Assembly (NCBI RefSeq): GCF_000741695.1
Contig: NZ_JGZK01000006.1
Location: forward strand, 62,001 to 126,000
Source: Bifidobacterium reuteri DSM 23975
Lineage (GTDB): Bacteria; Actinomycetota; Actinomycetes; Actinomycetales; Bifidobacteriaceae
DNA: 64,000 nucleotides
Direction: 5' to 3'
Shown: piece after piece, positions 9,812-20,226 of the stretch
How the letters are laid out: every line of letters starts with the position of its first letter
How positions within the stretch are numbered: position 1 is the first letter of the stretch
Position numbers and translations under genes: made by a program
The notes under the pieces: generated by a model
Database searches by the model: none
Told to the model about the DNA's origin: nothing
Seen by the model: only the letters and a program-made list of their open reading frames with translations

Positions 9812-10488
9812 TGAACGGATTCCTGCAACTGTTTAGCCAGTATGATGTCCTGGGCGCTTTCCTGGTGAACATAGAACTGACCCTGTGGAGCGCCCTGTTT
9901 TCGATGATCCTCGGTGTGATCCTCGTCGTGATGCGCATTTCGCCGATCTCATCCCTCAGGGTCGTGGCCGGCGCGTATGTGGAGCTGTTCAAGAACCTGC
10001 CGCTGACCATCATCATGGTGTTCATGGTGCTTGGCGCCTACGCGCAGCTCAAACTCAGCTTCTCCGACACATTCGCCACCAACTTCTTCTGGCTCGCCGT
10101 GACCGGCCTGAGCCTGTACACGGCGGCATTCGTTTGCGAATCTCTGCGTTCGGGCATCAACACCGTGCCGATTGGCCAGGCCGAGGCGGCGCGTGCGCTG
10201 GGATTGGGCTTCATGCAGTCCGCCACCGAGATCATTCTGCCGCAGGCGTTCCGCGGTTCGGTGGCACCGCTCGGCAACACGCTGATTGCACTGCTCAAGA
10301 ACTCCACCGTGGCCGCAGCGGCATCGGTCTCCACCGAAACCTCGTCGTTGATGAGCCAGATGATTGAATTCCGCCCGGATGTGATCATCCAGATCTTCCT
10401 GATCTTCGCCTTCGGATATGTGATTCTCATCATCCCGATCGGCATGCTCACCACATACCTGTCCAACAAGCTCGCCGTGAGGAGGTGA
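9811..10488 (+). CDS. Amino-acid ABC transporter permease (first)
   Basis: A 225-residue HisM-type permease. It has about five membrane helices and the cytoplasmic EAA loop (GQAEAARALGLGFMQSATEIILPQAFR) that contacts the ATPase. It overlaps the upstream stop codon by one base and has a GGGGGAGGA ribosome-binding site within the preceding gene. It should form a heterodimer with the next gene product. Confidence 0.92.
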   Translation: MNGFLQLFSQYDVLGAFLVNIELTLWSALFSMILGVILVVMRISPISSLRVVAGAYVELFKNLPLTIIMVFMVLGAYAQLKLSFSDTFATNFFWLAVTGLSLYTAAFVCESLRSGINTVPIGQAEAARALGLGFMQSATEIILPQAFRGSVAPLGNTLIALLKNSTVAAAASVSTETSSLMSQMIEFRPDVIIQIFLIFAFGYVILIIPIGMLTTYLSNKLAVRR

Positions 10489-10492
10489 CACC

Positions 10493-11692
10493 ATGGCTGA
10501 TACTTCGAATTCCGTATTGTTCGACGCCCCCGGTCCGAAGGGCCGTCGCACCATCCGCATCGCCAACTGGGTGGCCGGCATCGTATTCGCCGTGGTGCTG
10601 GTCCTGATACTCATGCGGTTGCACAATCCGCCGGACGGTGAGAACCAGCTCAGCTGGGAGCTGTGGAAGCCGGCGCTCGAGCGCGAGGCTTGGACTGACT
10701 TCTATCTGCCGGGCCTGTGGATGACCGTCAAAGCCACCGTGCTGGCCGTGGTCGGCGCCGTGGCGTTCGGCCTCGTGTTCGGCGTGGGTCGTCTGCTGCC
10801 GAATACGCTGTTGCGCGGCATATCCGCAATCATTGTGGAGTTCTGCCGTGCCGTGCCGGTGCTGCTGCTCATGATTTTCTTCTGGCGCTGGTTCGCCTTC
10901 GCTGGACTGCCCGACCCCTCCTACTGGGCGGTCGTGCTGGCTCTGGTGCTGTACAACGGTTCGGTGGTCGCCGAGCTGGTGCGCTCCGGCGTGGGCAACC
11001 TGCCGGGCGGTCAGCGAGAGGCGTCGCTGGCATTGGGATTGACCGAAACGCAATCGTTGGTGCAGATCGAGGTGCCGCAGGCGGTCTACGCCATGCTGCC
11101 GGCCGCCGTCACCCAGCTGGTGGTGGTGTTGAAGGACACCGCCCTGGGTTCGATCATCATGTACACCGACCTGTTGCAGGAATCACGTCGACTCGGCTCG
11201 ATGTACTTCAATATCCTGCAGACGTTGGTCATGGCTGCGGTGATCTACTTCATCGCATGCTGGCTGCTGTCCAGGCTCGCCGAATGGCTGCCCGAGCGCA
11301 TGCAGCAGCGTACCGCCGCCCCGGCCGAGCCTGAGCCGTTGGCGCCTATAGCCGCCGGCGACGCCTCCAATGTCAACCAGATCGCCGTGGCCAAGGAGGT
11401 CGAGGAGCTGCCGTTCGGCGGCGCCCCGCGCAAGTATCACGTGCACCATCGTGGAACCAACGCCTCGATCCGCAATTGGCGCAGGACGCGCTATGAACAG
11501 GGTTATGACGTCGAGCATCCGGAAACCGAGGAACAGCACGATCGAGGTGCCGGCAAGCCCGGTACGCCCCAGGCGCCCGATCCCAAGCTCTCGTCAAGGG
11601 AGCATGAGCATTCCGATCACGGCACGGTGTTCAAGCGTGGCGACAATATCGGGGGAGGACGCACGAGCCTCGGTGCGAAGCCGAAAATCTGA
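10493..11692 (+). CDS. Amino-acid ABC transporter permease with a long C-terminal tail
   Basis: The second permease, 399 residues. Residues 1-275 are a normal HisM-type permease with the EAA loop GGQREASLALGLTETQSLVQIEVPQAV. After the last helix (about residue 260) comes a hydrophilic tail of roughly 125 residues rich in Pro, Glu, His and Arg (KYHVHHRGTNASIRNWRRTR, then EHEHSDHGTVFKRGD). The tail is cytoplasmic by the usual topology and longer than I expect for the family. Its role is unknown. It is the last gene of the operon. Confidence 0.9.
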   Translation: MADTSNSVLFDAPGPKGRRTIRIANWVAGIVFAVVLVLILMRLHNPPDGENQLSWELWKPALEREAWTDFYLPGLWMTVKATVLAVVGAVAFGLVFGVGRLLPNTLLRGISAIIVEFCRAVPVLLLMIFFWRWFAFAGLPDPSYWAVVLALVLYNGSVVAELVRSGVGNLPGGQREASLALGLTETQSLVQIEVPQAVYAMLPAAVTQLVVVLKDTALGSIIMYTDLLQESRRLGSMYFNILQTLVMAAVIYFIACWLLSRLAEWLPERMQQRTAAPAEPEPLAPIAAGDASNVNQIAVAKEVEELPFGGAPRKYHVHHRGTNASIRNWRRTRYEQGYDVEHPETEEQHDRGAGKPGTPQAPDPKLSSREHEHSDHGTVFKRGDNIGGGRTSLGAKPKI

Positions 11693-11820
11693 GCCGGCGG
11701 ACACGTCGTGTCGATCGTCCGGGGAACCTTAGTCGGCGCTAGTGCGGCACAAAGAGTTCACCGAGTGTTCTATCGGCTCCACGGCTACGTAGCTGAACGG
11801 GGGATAGGTTGGAGCATATG

Positions 11821-13323
11821 ATGTTGCGCAACCTATCCTCCGTTTTCGCTATTGCCGTATGTTTGCCTCTGGCCTTGGCCGCGGTACCTTCGACCGCCCA
11901 GGCCGACCAACTGCCCAACCCTGATTGGGTGTCGCTCCTGTCCGACTACGAAAAGGACTATTGGCAGGCGCCGGTGGACGCCGAACACGGCGGCAAGGTC
12001 CTTGACGCCGCCGCCATGAAGCTGGACGAGGACCTGGCGGTGCAGATCAACCATCTGGGATCGGAAAACCTGGATGACAACGGACTGAATGATCAGCGCA
12101 AACGCGCGCTCATCGATTCCGACCTGATCGGGGAGGAGACCATGCCCGACTCCCTGGGGCCTGTGCTGGGCAAGTACATGAGCGAAGGGTTCGCGCAAGG
12201 AAAGCTCAACAGGATCTCCGACCTGTTCAAATTCAACGTGGCCTCCACCTTCCAATCCAAACGTGCCGCCATGCATCCAAGGCCCTATCTGAACCGCTCA
12301 CAAAGCACACTCGGCGGCACGAACGATCTTGCCGGACTTCCCGCCACACTCGACATCAAACAGTCGCCTTCGTGGCTCGAACACATCCCCGGCTATTCGA
12401 CGCTCCAGAAGAACAGCTCCTATCCATCCGGCCATACCACCACCGCATATTCATGGGGTATCGCGCTCGCCGGCATGATCCCCGAACTGGCGCCGCAGAT
12501 CATGGCCCGTACTTCGGAGGCGGGCAACAACCGCATCGTACTCGGCGTTCATTATCCGTTGGACATCATGGGCGGACGCATCGGGGCGTCGGCGCAGAAC
12601 GGACAGTATTGGCATAACGAATTCGCCTCCGCCATCGTCCCGGCGGCCAGGCAGTTGCGCGATTACCTCACCCAACGATGCCAGGCGGACCATCACGGCG
12701 ACACCTTGACCGATTGCATAGCCAATCTCAAAGCCGACTCCACCGGCGGCTACACGAATTCCTTCCTTGACCCGGTCGCCAAAGAACCGGTCAACAGTCA
12801 AGCCTCCGCAGTGCGCGTCTACACCGCGCGCATGACGTACACGTTCCCGCAAGTCCCATCCCAGGCCGGCGCGGCATTCGAAGCGCCACGCGGTGCCGCC
12901 GACGTGCTTCGTCTGGCATACCCGCAGCTGCATGCCGACCAGCGCAATGCGATTCTGAAGGCCACGGCCCTGGATTCGGGGTATCCACTGTGGGAGTCCT
13001 CCGAGGGGTGGCAGCGCATCAACTGGGCCAAGGCCCTCTGCGCGCGGGTCACGCTTGACCGCAATGGTGATGTGACCAAGGTGGAGACGGCCGACCAAAC
13101 ACAGTTGAGCGGGCCCACCGTGGTCAATGCGCAGTACGCCGACAATGGCAACCATCCGCAATCAGACACGCAGGCCGGGGAGAACAGCGCTATTCAGGCC
13201 GGTCCTGATTCCTCGGTGATTCACATGGTGCAGGTGCCGGCCCTGACTGCTGTGGCGGTAGGAACCGCAGCCGCCGTGCTTATCGGATTGCTCCTGCATC
13301 TGCGCGGCCGTCGCCGGCAGTAG
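11821..13323 (+). CDS. Secreted PAP2-type (class A-like) acid phosphatase, membrane anchored
   Basis: A 500-residue surface phosphatase. The signal peptide ends near AQA-DQ (about residue 30). The three phosphatase motifs are present: K-x6-RP in KRAAMHPRP, PSGH in SSYPSGHTTTAYSWG, and NR-x5-H-x3-D in NRIVLGVHYPLD, where the first Ser of the usual SR is Asn. A second region of about 200 residues (after residue 320) has no motif I know. It ends with one membrane helix and RGRRRQ, so the enzyme is probably held on the outer face of the membrane. The start at 11821 is taken because GGAG lies 6 nt upstream; the ATG at 11818 is the alternative. The natural substrate is unknown. Confidence 0.85.
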   Translation: MLRNLSSVFAIAVCLPLALAAVPSTAQADQLPNPDWVSLLSDYEKDYWQAPVDAEHGGKVLDAAAMKLDEDLAVQINHLGSENLDDNGLNDQRKRALIDSDLIGEETMPDSLGPVLGKYMSEGFAQGKLNRISDLFKFNVASTFQSKRAAMHPRPYLNRSQSTLGGTNDLAGLPATLDIKQSPSWLEHIPGYSTLQKNSSYPSGHTTTAYSWGIALAGMIPELAPQIMARTSEAGNNRIVLGVHYPLDIMGGRIGASAQNGQYWHNEFASAIVPAARQLRDYLTQRCQADHHGDTLTDCIANLKADSTGGYTNSFLDPVAKEPVNSQASAVRVYTARMTYTFPQVPSQAGAAFEAPRGAADVLRLAYPQLHADQRNAILKATALDSGYPLWESSEGWQRINWAKALCARVTLDRNGDVTKVETADQTQLSGPTVVNAQYADNGNHPQSDTQAGENSAIQAGPDSSVIHMVQVPALTAVAVGTAAAVLIGLLLHLRGRRRQ

Positions 13324-13501
13324 ACGCCGCCAATAGACTCCACTGCGAGTTGGGCCAGAGTTCAATCTTCGGACACATGCCGTTCTTGTCGGTACCGTGA
13401 CCGGTTCATGTTCCCTCCATAGGGTTGGAAATTGACCATGATTGCTCAGCGGGCGGCCAACTTCCGCCCGTACATGGGCCACCGAGGAAGGGGACAGGGC
13501 A

Positions 13502-16500
13502 GTGAACCAGTATACCGACTTCAAGCGCGGCACGAATCGTGCCATCGCGCTTGTCGCATCTATCGCCACGCTGGCGGGGCTGGCGGGCATGACGCCTGCG
13601 GCCTTCGCCACGCCGGCAAGCCAACCGCCGGCCGCGACCGCGCCGGCGACCGTCGCCGAGGCAGGCTCCGACGATAACATCATCAAGGACGAGACCACGG
13701 CGCTGTATCTCAAGCGCATCGAGGTGGGCACCGACACCGTCACCATCGGCTCGAAGAACACGGCCGCCGTGGACATCTCCGGTTACTCGATCCGTGACGA
13801 CAAGGACTCCGCAGACCATACCTACACCATCGCCGATGGCACTCAGGTACCGGCAGCCGGCGAAGCCGTCTTCAACCTGGACAAGCTTGCAGGCATCGGC
13901 CTCGGCAAGGAAGACAAGGTCCGCGTCTATGACAAGACCGGCAAGCTGGTGCTGAGCTTCAGCTGGAACGGGGACGACAAGAACGCCGTCTACGTAGCCA
14001 ACACGGATGCCGATGGCATGGTCAAGGAAGGCGAGACCACCGATCCCGACAAGCCCGGCAGCGGTGATCCCGACAAGCCGACCGAGAAGTTCACCGTCGA
14101 CGCATGGCCAGGCCTTGCCGAGGTCACTGCCGTTGACGGCACGGATGAGTTCGGTGCTGGTCAGGCCACCGGCGAGCACACCGACGGCAACCTGTCCGGC
14201 CTGGTCTATGAGCCCGGTGCCAACGGGCAGCCCGGTACGCTGTGGGCGGCCGACAACGACCTCAACCCGACCCTCGGCATCACTGGTCCCAAGGGCGCAG
14301 GCGCCATCAACAAGTTCGTCTACAAGGACGGCAAGTGGCAGCAGGATTCCGCCAACGGCTGGACGTTCGACAAGGACGGCAAGACCAAGGGTGGCAAGCA
14401 GCTGCACTTCAAGGACGGCAAGGGCGGAGTCGACTCCGAAGGCATCACGCTGATCAATGGCGACTCCTCCAAGGGCGTGTTCATCGGTGCCGAGCGCGAC
14501 AACGAGAACAAGAAGGAGCCGCGCCCCTCGATCCTGAGCTACGACGTGAGCCAGGCTGCCACCGACACGAACGGTGATGGTGCCCAGGACCTCGCCGCCA
14601 CCCATGAGTGGAACCTGGTCTCCGCGCTCAGCCAGTTCGGCGTCGAGCTCGAGAAGGGCGACGACGCCAACCTCGGCGTCGAGGGCCTCGCGTTCATCCC
14701 TGATTCCGTGCTCCTCGCCAACCACTTCAAGGTGAACCTCTACCCGGACCACATCACCGAATACAACCCGGACAGCTTCGGCAACGACTATGGTGGCCTG
14801 TTCTTCGCCGCGCTCGAGAAGACTGGCGGCATCTACGCGTTCGCGCTCGAGACCGTGAACGGCAAGGACCTCGTGTTCCCGGTCTCCCAGATCACGCTAC
14901 CGGCAGCGGCGACCGCAGCCGGCTACTCCGGACCGCGCGACCTGTTCTGGGATGCCGAGCACAACCAGCTCATCGCCGAGGGTGACAACTCCCTCAACGG
15001 CGAGGATGGTGCCACCACCTCCAAGATCGGCACCTACGAGTTCAAGGACGGCGCGCTGCAGCTCACCAAGCTGACCGAAACCCCGAATGAGATTGGCCAG
15101 CAGAACTCCGAAGGCTACGCGGTCACCCCGGACGCCGAAGCCACCAAGGTCGTGGACGGCAAGAGCTACAAGCCGGTCTTCTGGGCGGACGATGGCGTGA
15201 CCGACGGTCATTCCCTGCGCCAGGGCTGGATTGAGACCGCAGTGCCGGCCTCCACCAAGACCACCATCAACCTGCTCAACTTCAACGACTTCCACGGCCG
15301 CATCGACAAGAACCTCACGGTCCCGTTCGCGGCGACCATCGAACAGCTGCGCGCCGAATACCCGAACAACTCGCTGCTGCTCTCGGCCGGAGACAACATC
15401 GGCGCCTCCCTGTTCAACTCGTCCATCCAGCTCGACCAGCCCACCATCGACGTGCTCAATGCGCTCGGTGTGAAGGCCTCCGCCGTCGGCAACCACGAAT
15501 TCGACCAGGGTTACGACGACCTGACCGGTCGCGTGATGAACGGCACCAAGGACAACAACAAGGCCCAGTGGGACTACCTTGGCGCCAACGTCTACAAGAA
15601 GGGCACCAAGGCCCCGGCCCTGCCCGAATACAGCATCCAGGATGTCGATGGCGTCAAGGTCGGCGTGATCGGCGCGGTCACGCAGGAGACCTCCACTCTG
15701 GTCTCTCCCGGCGGCATCGAGACCATTGACTTCGGTGATCCGGTCGAAGCCGTGAACCGTGTGGCCAAGCAGCTCACCGATGGCGATGAATCCAACGGCG
15801 AGGCCGACGTGATCGTGGCCGAATACCATGAGGGCGCACCAGCCAACGAGGATGACGAAACCGGCAAGCCCACGCTTGACGAGCAGAAGGCCTCGAGCCC
15901 GGTGTTCAAGGAGATCGTCGACCAGACCGACCCGGCAGTCGATGTGATCTTCACCGCCCACACCCACATGAAGTACGACTACACCGACCCCGCCCACAAC
16001 AACCGCCCGATCATCCAGACCGGCAGCTACGCGGCGAACGTCGGCCAGGTTGTGCTCGACTACGACAAGGCCGACGGCCAGGTCTCCTACGTCAAGTCCG
16101 GCAACAACAAGGTGGACACCAGCAAGTCCGATGACGAGCTGGCCGCATCCGGCGACGAGACGGTCAAGAAGGTCAAGGAGATCGTGGACGCGGCTCTTGA
16201 GGTCGCCGACCAGAAGGGCAACGAGAAGGTCGGCTCCATCGCCGCCGACATCACCACCGCCTTCAAGGACGGCGCCCGTGATGATCGTGCCTCCGAATCC
16301 ACGATGGGCAACCTCGTGGCCGACTCGCTGCTCGAATCGCTGAAGTCCGCCGACCGTGGCGGCGCTGAGATCGGCGTCGTGAACCCGGGCGGTCTGCGCG
16401 CCGAATTCTGCAAGACCGGCGAGAACGAGAAGTGCACGCTCGCGGCCGACGGCTCAATCACCTACGCCCAGGCCAACGCCGTACTGCCGTTCCTCAACAA

Positions 16501-17332
16501 CCTGTGGACCACCACCCTGACCGGTGCGCAGTTCAAGGAAGCGCTGGAACAGCAGTGGCAGCTCACCGAGGACGGCAAGGTGCCTTCGCGCCCGTATCTG
16601 CAGCTCGGCCTGTCGCACAACGTGTCCTACACCTACGATCCGAACGCAGCCCAAGGCCACCACATCACCTCGGTGACCGTCAACGGCAAGCCGCTCGATC
16701 TCAACAAGGACTACCGCATCGGCTCCTTCAGCTTCCTGCTTCAGGGCGGCGACAACTTCCGCGTCTTCGCCCAGGGCAAGGACACCAAGGACACCGGTCT
16801 GGTGGATCGCGATGCATGGATCGACTACATCGGCAAGAACTCGCCGCTCCAGCCCCGCTACGACCGTCGTGCCGTGGCCGTGACCGGTGTGCCGACCAAG
16901 GCAGTCAAGGCCGGGGACTCGTTCACGCTGAACTTCTCCAAGCTCACGCTCACCTCTCTGGGCGTGCCGCAGGAGACCAAGCTGACCGCCACCCTGAACG
17001 GCAAGACCGTGGGCGAAGCTCCGGTCAACAACGGCGACACCGCGTCGCTCAAGGTGACGGTTCCCGCCGACACCAAGGCCGGCGACCTGACCCTTACCGT
17101 GGTCAGCGCCACCAACGGCACCACGGTGAACCTGCCGTTCGCCGTCGCCGCAGGTGAGGGCGTCAAGCCGCAGCCCGGCAAGCCTCAGCCTGGCAAGCCG
17201 GTTGCGAAGCCGAACAAGAAACTGTCCGACACCGGTTCCTCCATCGCTCCGCTGGTCGCTGCGTTGGCGATCACTGCGGCCGGTGGCGTCACGGTGCTCG
17301 TCATCAAGCGCCGCGAAGCCTCGCGTCACTGA
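13502..17332 (+). CDS. Large secreted 5'-nucleotidase / esterase-like multidomain surface protein
   Basis: A 1276-residue surface enzyme. The order is: signal peptide (about 1-36, AFA-TPA); a lamin-tail-like domain (about 40-150, VDISGYSIRDD); an esterase/phytase-like beta-propeller region (about 190-575, with VEGLAFIPDSVL); then a 5'-nucleotidase metallophosphatase core from about 586. The core has NFNDFHGRID, SAGDNIGAS, GNHEFDQGY and TAHTHMKYDY, followed by its C-terminal substrate domain (about 900-1120) and an Ig-like segment. The end is a Lys/Pro stretch, LSDTGS, one membrane helix and KRREASRH, which resembles a sortase signal with Ser in place of Pro. GTG 13502 is chosen because GGAAGGGG lies 8 nt upstream. 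Likely roles are nucleotide and phosphate scavenging. Confidence 0.88.
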   Translation: MNQYTDFKRGTNRAIALVASIATLAGLAGMTPAAFATPASQPPAATAPATVAEAGSDDNIIKDETTALYLKRIEVGTDTVTIGSKNTAAVDISGYSIRDDKDSADHTYTIADGTQVPAAGEAVFNLDKLAGIGLGKEDKVRVYDKTGKLVLSFSWNGDDKNAVYVANTDADGMVKEGETTDPDKPGSGDPDKPTEKFTVDAWPGLAEVTAVDGTDEFGAGQATGEHTDGNLSGLVYEPGANGQPGTLWAADNDLNPTLGITGPKGAGAINKFVYKDGKWQQDSANGWTFDKDGKTKGGKQLHFKDGKGGVDSEGITLINGDSSKGVFIGAERDNENKKEPRPSILSYDVSQAATDTNGDGAQDLAATHEWNLVSALSQFGVELEKGDDANLGVEGLAFIPDSVLLANHFKVNLYPDHITEYNPDSFGNDYGGLFFAALEKTGGIYAFALETVNGKDLVFPVSQITLPAAATAAGYSGPRDLFWDAEHNQLIAEGDNSLNGEDGATTSKIGTYEFKDGALQLTKLTETPNEIGQQNSEGYAVTPDAEATKVVDGKSYKPVFWADDGVTDGHSLRQGWIETAVPASTKTTINLLNFNDFHGRIDKNLTVPFAATIEQLRAEYPNNSLLLSAGDNIGASLFNSSIQLDQPTIDVLNALGVKASAVGNHEFDQGYDDLTGRVMNGTKDNNKAQWDYLGANVYKKGTKAPALPEYSIQDVDGVKVGVIGAVTQETSTLVSPGGIETIDFGDPVEAVNRVAKQLTDGDESNGEADVIVAEYHEGAPANEDDETGKPTLDEQKASSPVFKEIVDQTDPAVDVIFTAHTHMKYDYTDPAHNNRPIIQTGSYAANVGQVVLDYDKADGQVSYVKSGNNKVDTSKSDDELAASGDETVKKVKEIVDAALEVADQKGNEKVGSIAADITTAFKDGARDDRASESTMGNLVADSLLESLKSADRGGAEIGVVNPGGLRAEFCKTGENEKCTLAADGSITYAQANAVLPFLNNLWTTTLTGAQFKEALEQQWQLTEDGKVPSRPYLQLGLSHNVSYTYDPNAAQGHHITSVTVNGKPLDLNKDYRIGSFSFLLQGGDNFRVFAQGKDTKDTGLVDRDAWIDYIGKNSPLQPRYDRRAVAVTGVPTKAVKAGDSFTLNFSKLTLTSLGVPQETKLTATLNGKTVGEAPVNNGDTASLKVTVPADTKAGDLTLTVVSATNGTTVNLPFAVAAGEGVKPQPGKPQPGKPVAKPNKKLSDTGSSIAPLVAALAITAAGGVTVLVIKRREASRH

Positions 17333-17430
17333 AGAACCCAGCCGGCCGAACCGTTATGACAGAGCACTATCATGCGGCATACATGACATGACGGCATGAC
17401 GGTAAAAGCCGGATTAGCCTGCCATCGGCA

Positions 17431-17484
17431 TCAGGGCGTCCGCCCACAATCCGCTCATAGGCGGGGCGTGGACGGACGCCCTGA
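17431..17484 (+). terminator. Hairpin after the nucleotidase gene
   Basis: TCAGGGCGTCCG (17431-17442) pairs perfectly with CGGACGCCCTGA (17473-17484), with an inner CCGC/GCGG helix, followed by TTGTTGTG. It is the only strong structure between the nucleotidase and helicase genes. Confidence 0.7.
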
Positions 17485-17589
17485 TTGTTGTGGGCGCTGA
17501 GTGTGGGCGCTGAGACGTGCACGTTGAGATGGCAGACTGCCAGTTGGGAAATCACATACAGGCATTACGGGCGGCTAGACTGGGGGACT

Positions 17590-20163
17590 ATGACTGACGA
17601 GAAGGAATATGGATCGCTGGGACGTCTGGCCCCCGAGTGGGATGGCGACGGACGACAGCGCAATCTCACCGCCGACGATATCTACGAGCGGTTCTTCGGC
17701 TGGGTGCAGGAGGTCAAAGGCATCGAGCCGTGGCCGCATCAGGAGGAGGCCATCATGGACCTGCTCGCCGGCGACCATGTGATCCTCAACACGCCCACCG
17801 GCTCCGGTAAATCGCTGGTGGCGCTCGGCATGCATTTCGCCGCCTTGTGCACCGGCCGGCGTTCGTACTACACCGCACCGATCAAGGCCTTGGTCTCGGA
17901 GAAGTTCTTCGATCTCGTCGAGGTGTTCGGGCGCGACAACGTCGGCATGATCACAGGCGACAGCCATATCAACGCTGACGCGCCCATCATCTGCTGCACC
18001 GCCGAGATTCTCGCCAACCAGGCGCTGCGCGAAGGCGTCCATGCGGACGTGGGGCTCGTGGCCATGGACGAGTTCCATTACTACGGCGACCCGGAACGTG
18101 GCTGGGCATGGCAAGTGCCTCTGCTCACCCTGCCACAGACCCAGTTCCTGCTGATGAGTGCCACGCTCGGCAACGTGGACGCCGTGGCCGACAAGCTCGC
18201 TGACCTCAACGACACGCCCGATGTGGACGTGATCGCCGACGCGCCTCGTCCGGTGCCGCTGAGCTACGAGTACACGCTCGACCCGCTCGAGAAGACCGTC
18301 GAACTGACCTTCCGCAACGGTGAGACGCCGATCTACGTCGTGCATTTCTCGCAGGACGCCGCATTGGAGACCGCGCAGGCGCTCGCCTCCACCGGCGTGT
18401 CCAGCAAGGAGCAGCGACAGGCCATCGCGGATGCCATCAAGGGGGTGAAGTTCACGACGGCGTTCGGCAAAATACTCCAACGGCTGCTGCGCACCGGCGT
18501 CGGCATCCACCACGCCGGCATGCTGCCACGCTACCGCCGTCTGGTCGAGCAGCTCGCCCAGCAGGGCCTGCTGCCGGTGATCTGCGGCACCGATACGCTG
18601 GGCGTCGGCATCAACGTGCCGATCCATTCGGTGGTCCTGACCGCCCTGACCAAGTTCGACGGCACGAAGATGCGGCGGCTCAGGGCCCGTGAATTCCATC
18701 AGATCGCAGGCCGCGCCGGCCGTATGGGCTTCGACACCGAAGGATTGGTGATTGCCGAGGCCCCCGAATATGAGATCGAGAACCAGAAGGCGCTCGCCAA
18801 GGCAGGCGGCGACCCGAAGAAGCTCAAGAAGGTCAAGCGCAAGAAGGCGCCCGAAGGATTCGTGACCTGGAACGAAAACACGTTCGACAAACTCATCGAC
18901 GCCGAACCGGAGACCTTGGTCCCGCATCTCAAGATCACGCATTCCATGGTGCTCAACGAGGTCGCGCAGGGCGGCGACGCCCGCGCCCGCGTCGAGGACC
19001 TCATTGACGACAGCGCCCAGACCCCGGAGCAGAAAGAGCATTTGCATCAGCGCGCCGACGAGATCTTCCAGACCCTGTTCGACACACAGGTGATCGAAAC
19101 CGAGGACAGGCAGGACGGCGGCAAGGACTATTTCATGACCTTGGACATGCCGGACGATTTCGCACTCGATCAGCCACTCTCCCCGTTCCTGCTCGCCGCC
19201 CTCGAACTGCTCGACCCCGAATCAGAGACCTATGCGCTGGACGTCATCTCGATGGCCGAGGCCACGCTCGAAGACCCCAAGCAGGTATTGCGCGCCCAGG
19301 AGCGCCAGGCGCGAGACAAGGCCCTCGAGGAGATGAAGGCCGACGGTCTCGACTACGACGAGCGCATGGACAAGCTGCAGGAGATCACCTATCCCAAGCC
19401 TCTGGAGGACATGCTCGAGGCGGCGTTCGACCAGTACCGGCATGACGTGCCATGGGCGAACGATTACTATCTGAGCCCCAAATCCGTGGTGAGAGACATG
19501 GTGGAGACCGCCTCCGACTTCACCGGATATATCGCCCGATACAATATCGCCCGCTCCGAAGGCACGCTGCTGCGCTACCTGTCGGACGCCTACCGCACGC
19601 TGGCCCGCACTGTACCGCCTGAGAAATGCGACGAGCAGCTGGAGGACATCATTTCCTGGCTGCGCGTGCTCGTCCGCTCCATCGACTCCTCGCTGGTGGA
19701 CGAGTGGGAGAACGCCGGAGATTCCTCAGCTCAATCCGAGGCTGCCGCATCCCTGGCCGCGCCCGGCAAAAAGAACCAGGTGGTCGAGGACCGGCGAGGG
19801 CTCATCGTGCTGGTTCGCAACGCCCTGTTCCGCCGTGTGCAGCTCATGGACCTCGACGACCCCGACAAACTCGGTGCGCTCGACAAGGACTGGGGCTACG
19901 GCGTGCACGAGTGGGAGGACGTGCTTGACGACTATTACGACGAGCACGAATACGTCGGCATTGGTGCGGACGCACGTTCGCCCAAGCTGTTCATGCTTGA
20001 CGACCGGCATGAGCAGGACGAGCACACGTGGAAGGTGCGCCAGATTATCGACGACTCCGATGGCGACCACGATTGGGCCATCGAAGGCGTGGTCGACCTC
20101 GACGCGACCCAGGACACCGGCGAAGTGGTCTTCTACGACTACAAGGTGGGCAACGGGGACTGA
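17590..20163 (+). CDS. DUF3516-type superfamily 2 (Ski2-like) helicase
   Basis: An ATP-dependent RNA/DNA helicase of 857 residues. Motifs: Walker A NTPTGSGKSL, motif Ia TAPIKALVSEKF, DEFH box (VAMDEFHYYGD), motif III LMSATLG, and motif VI HQIAGRAGRMGFDTEG. The C-terminal half is the DUF3516 region typical of actinobacterial proteins; it includes the acidic tail VVDLDATQDTGEVVFYDYKVGNGD. The start at 17590 is supported by the clear domain beginning and TAGACT 8 nt upstream; the frame remains open further upstream but crosses the terminator loop region. It probably acts in RNA turnover, by analogy only. Confidence 0.9.
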   Translation: MTDEKEYGSLGRLAPEWDGDGRQRNLTADDIYERFFGWVQEVKGIEPWPHQEEAIMDLLAGDHVILNTPTGSGKSLVALGMHFAALCTGRRSYYTAPIKALVSEKFFDLVEVFGRDNVGMITGDSHINADAPIICCTAEILANQALREGVHADVGLVAMDEFHYYGDPERGWAWQVPLLTLPQTQFLLMSATLGNVDAVADKLADLNDTPDVDVIADAPRPVPLSYEYTLDPLEKTVELTFRNGETPIYVVHFSQDAALETAQALASTGVSSKEQRQAIADAIKGVKFTTAFGKILQRLLRTGVGIHHAGMLPRYRRLVEQLAQQGLLPVICGTDTLGVGINVPIHSVVLTALTKFDGTKMRRLRAREFHQIAGRAGRMGFDTEGLVIAEAPEYEIENQKALAKAGGDPKKLKKVKRKKAPEGFVTWNENTFDKLIDAEPETLVPHLKITHSMVLNEVAQGGDARARVEDLIDDSAQTPEQKEHLHQRADEIFQTLFDTQVIETEDRQDGGKDYFMTLDMPDDFALDQPLSPFLLAALELLDPESETYALDVISMAEATLEDPKQVLRAQERQARDKALEEMKADGLDYDERMDKLQEITYPKPLEDMLEAAFDQYRHDVPWANDYYLSPKSVVRDMVETASDFTGYIARYNIARSEGTLLRYLSDAYRTLARTVPPEKCDEQLEDIISWLRVLVRSIDSSLVDEWENAGDSSAQSEAAASLAAPGKKNQVVEDRRGLIVLVRNALFRRVQLMDLDDPDKLGALDKDWGYGVHEWEDVLDDYYDEHEYVGIGADARSPKLFMLDDRHEQDEHTWKVRQIIDDSDGDHDWAIEGVVDLDATQDTGEVVFYDYKVGNGD

Positions 20164-20226
20164 CATCGTAATATGCACAAACCAGCATATCGAACAGATG
20201 TTCGAGCCGTGCTGTAGGGTGGAACC

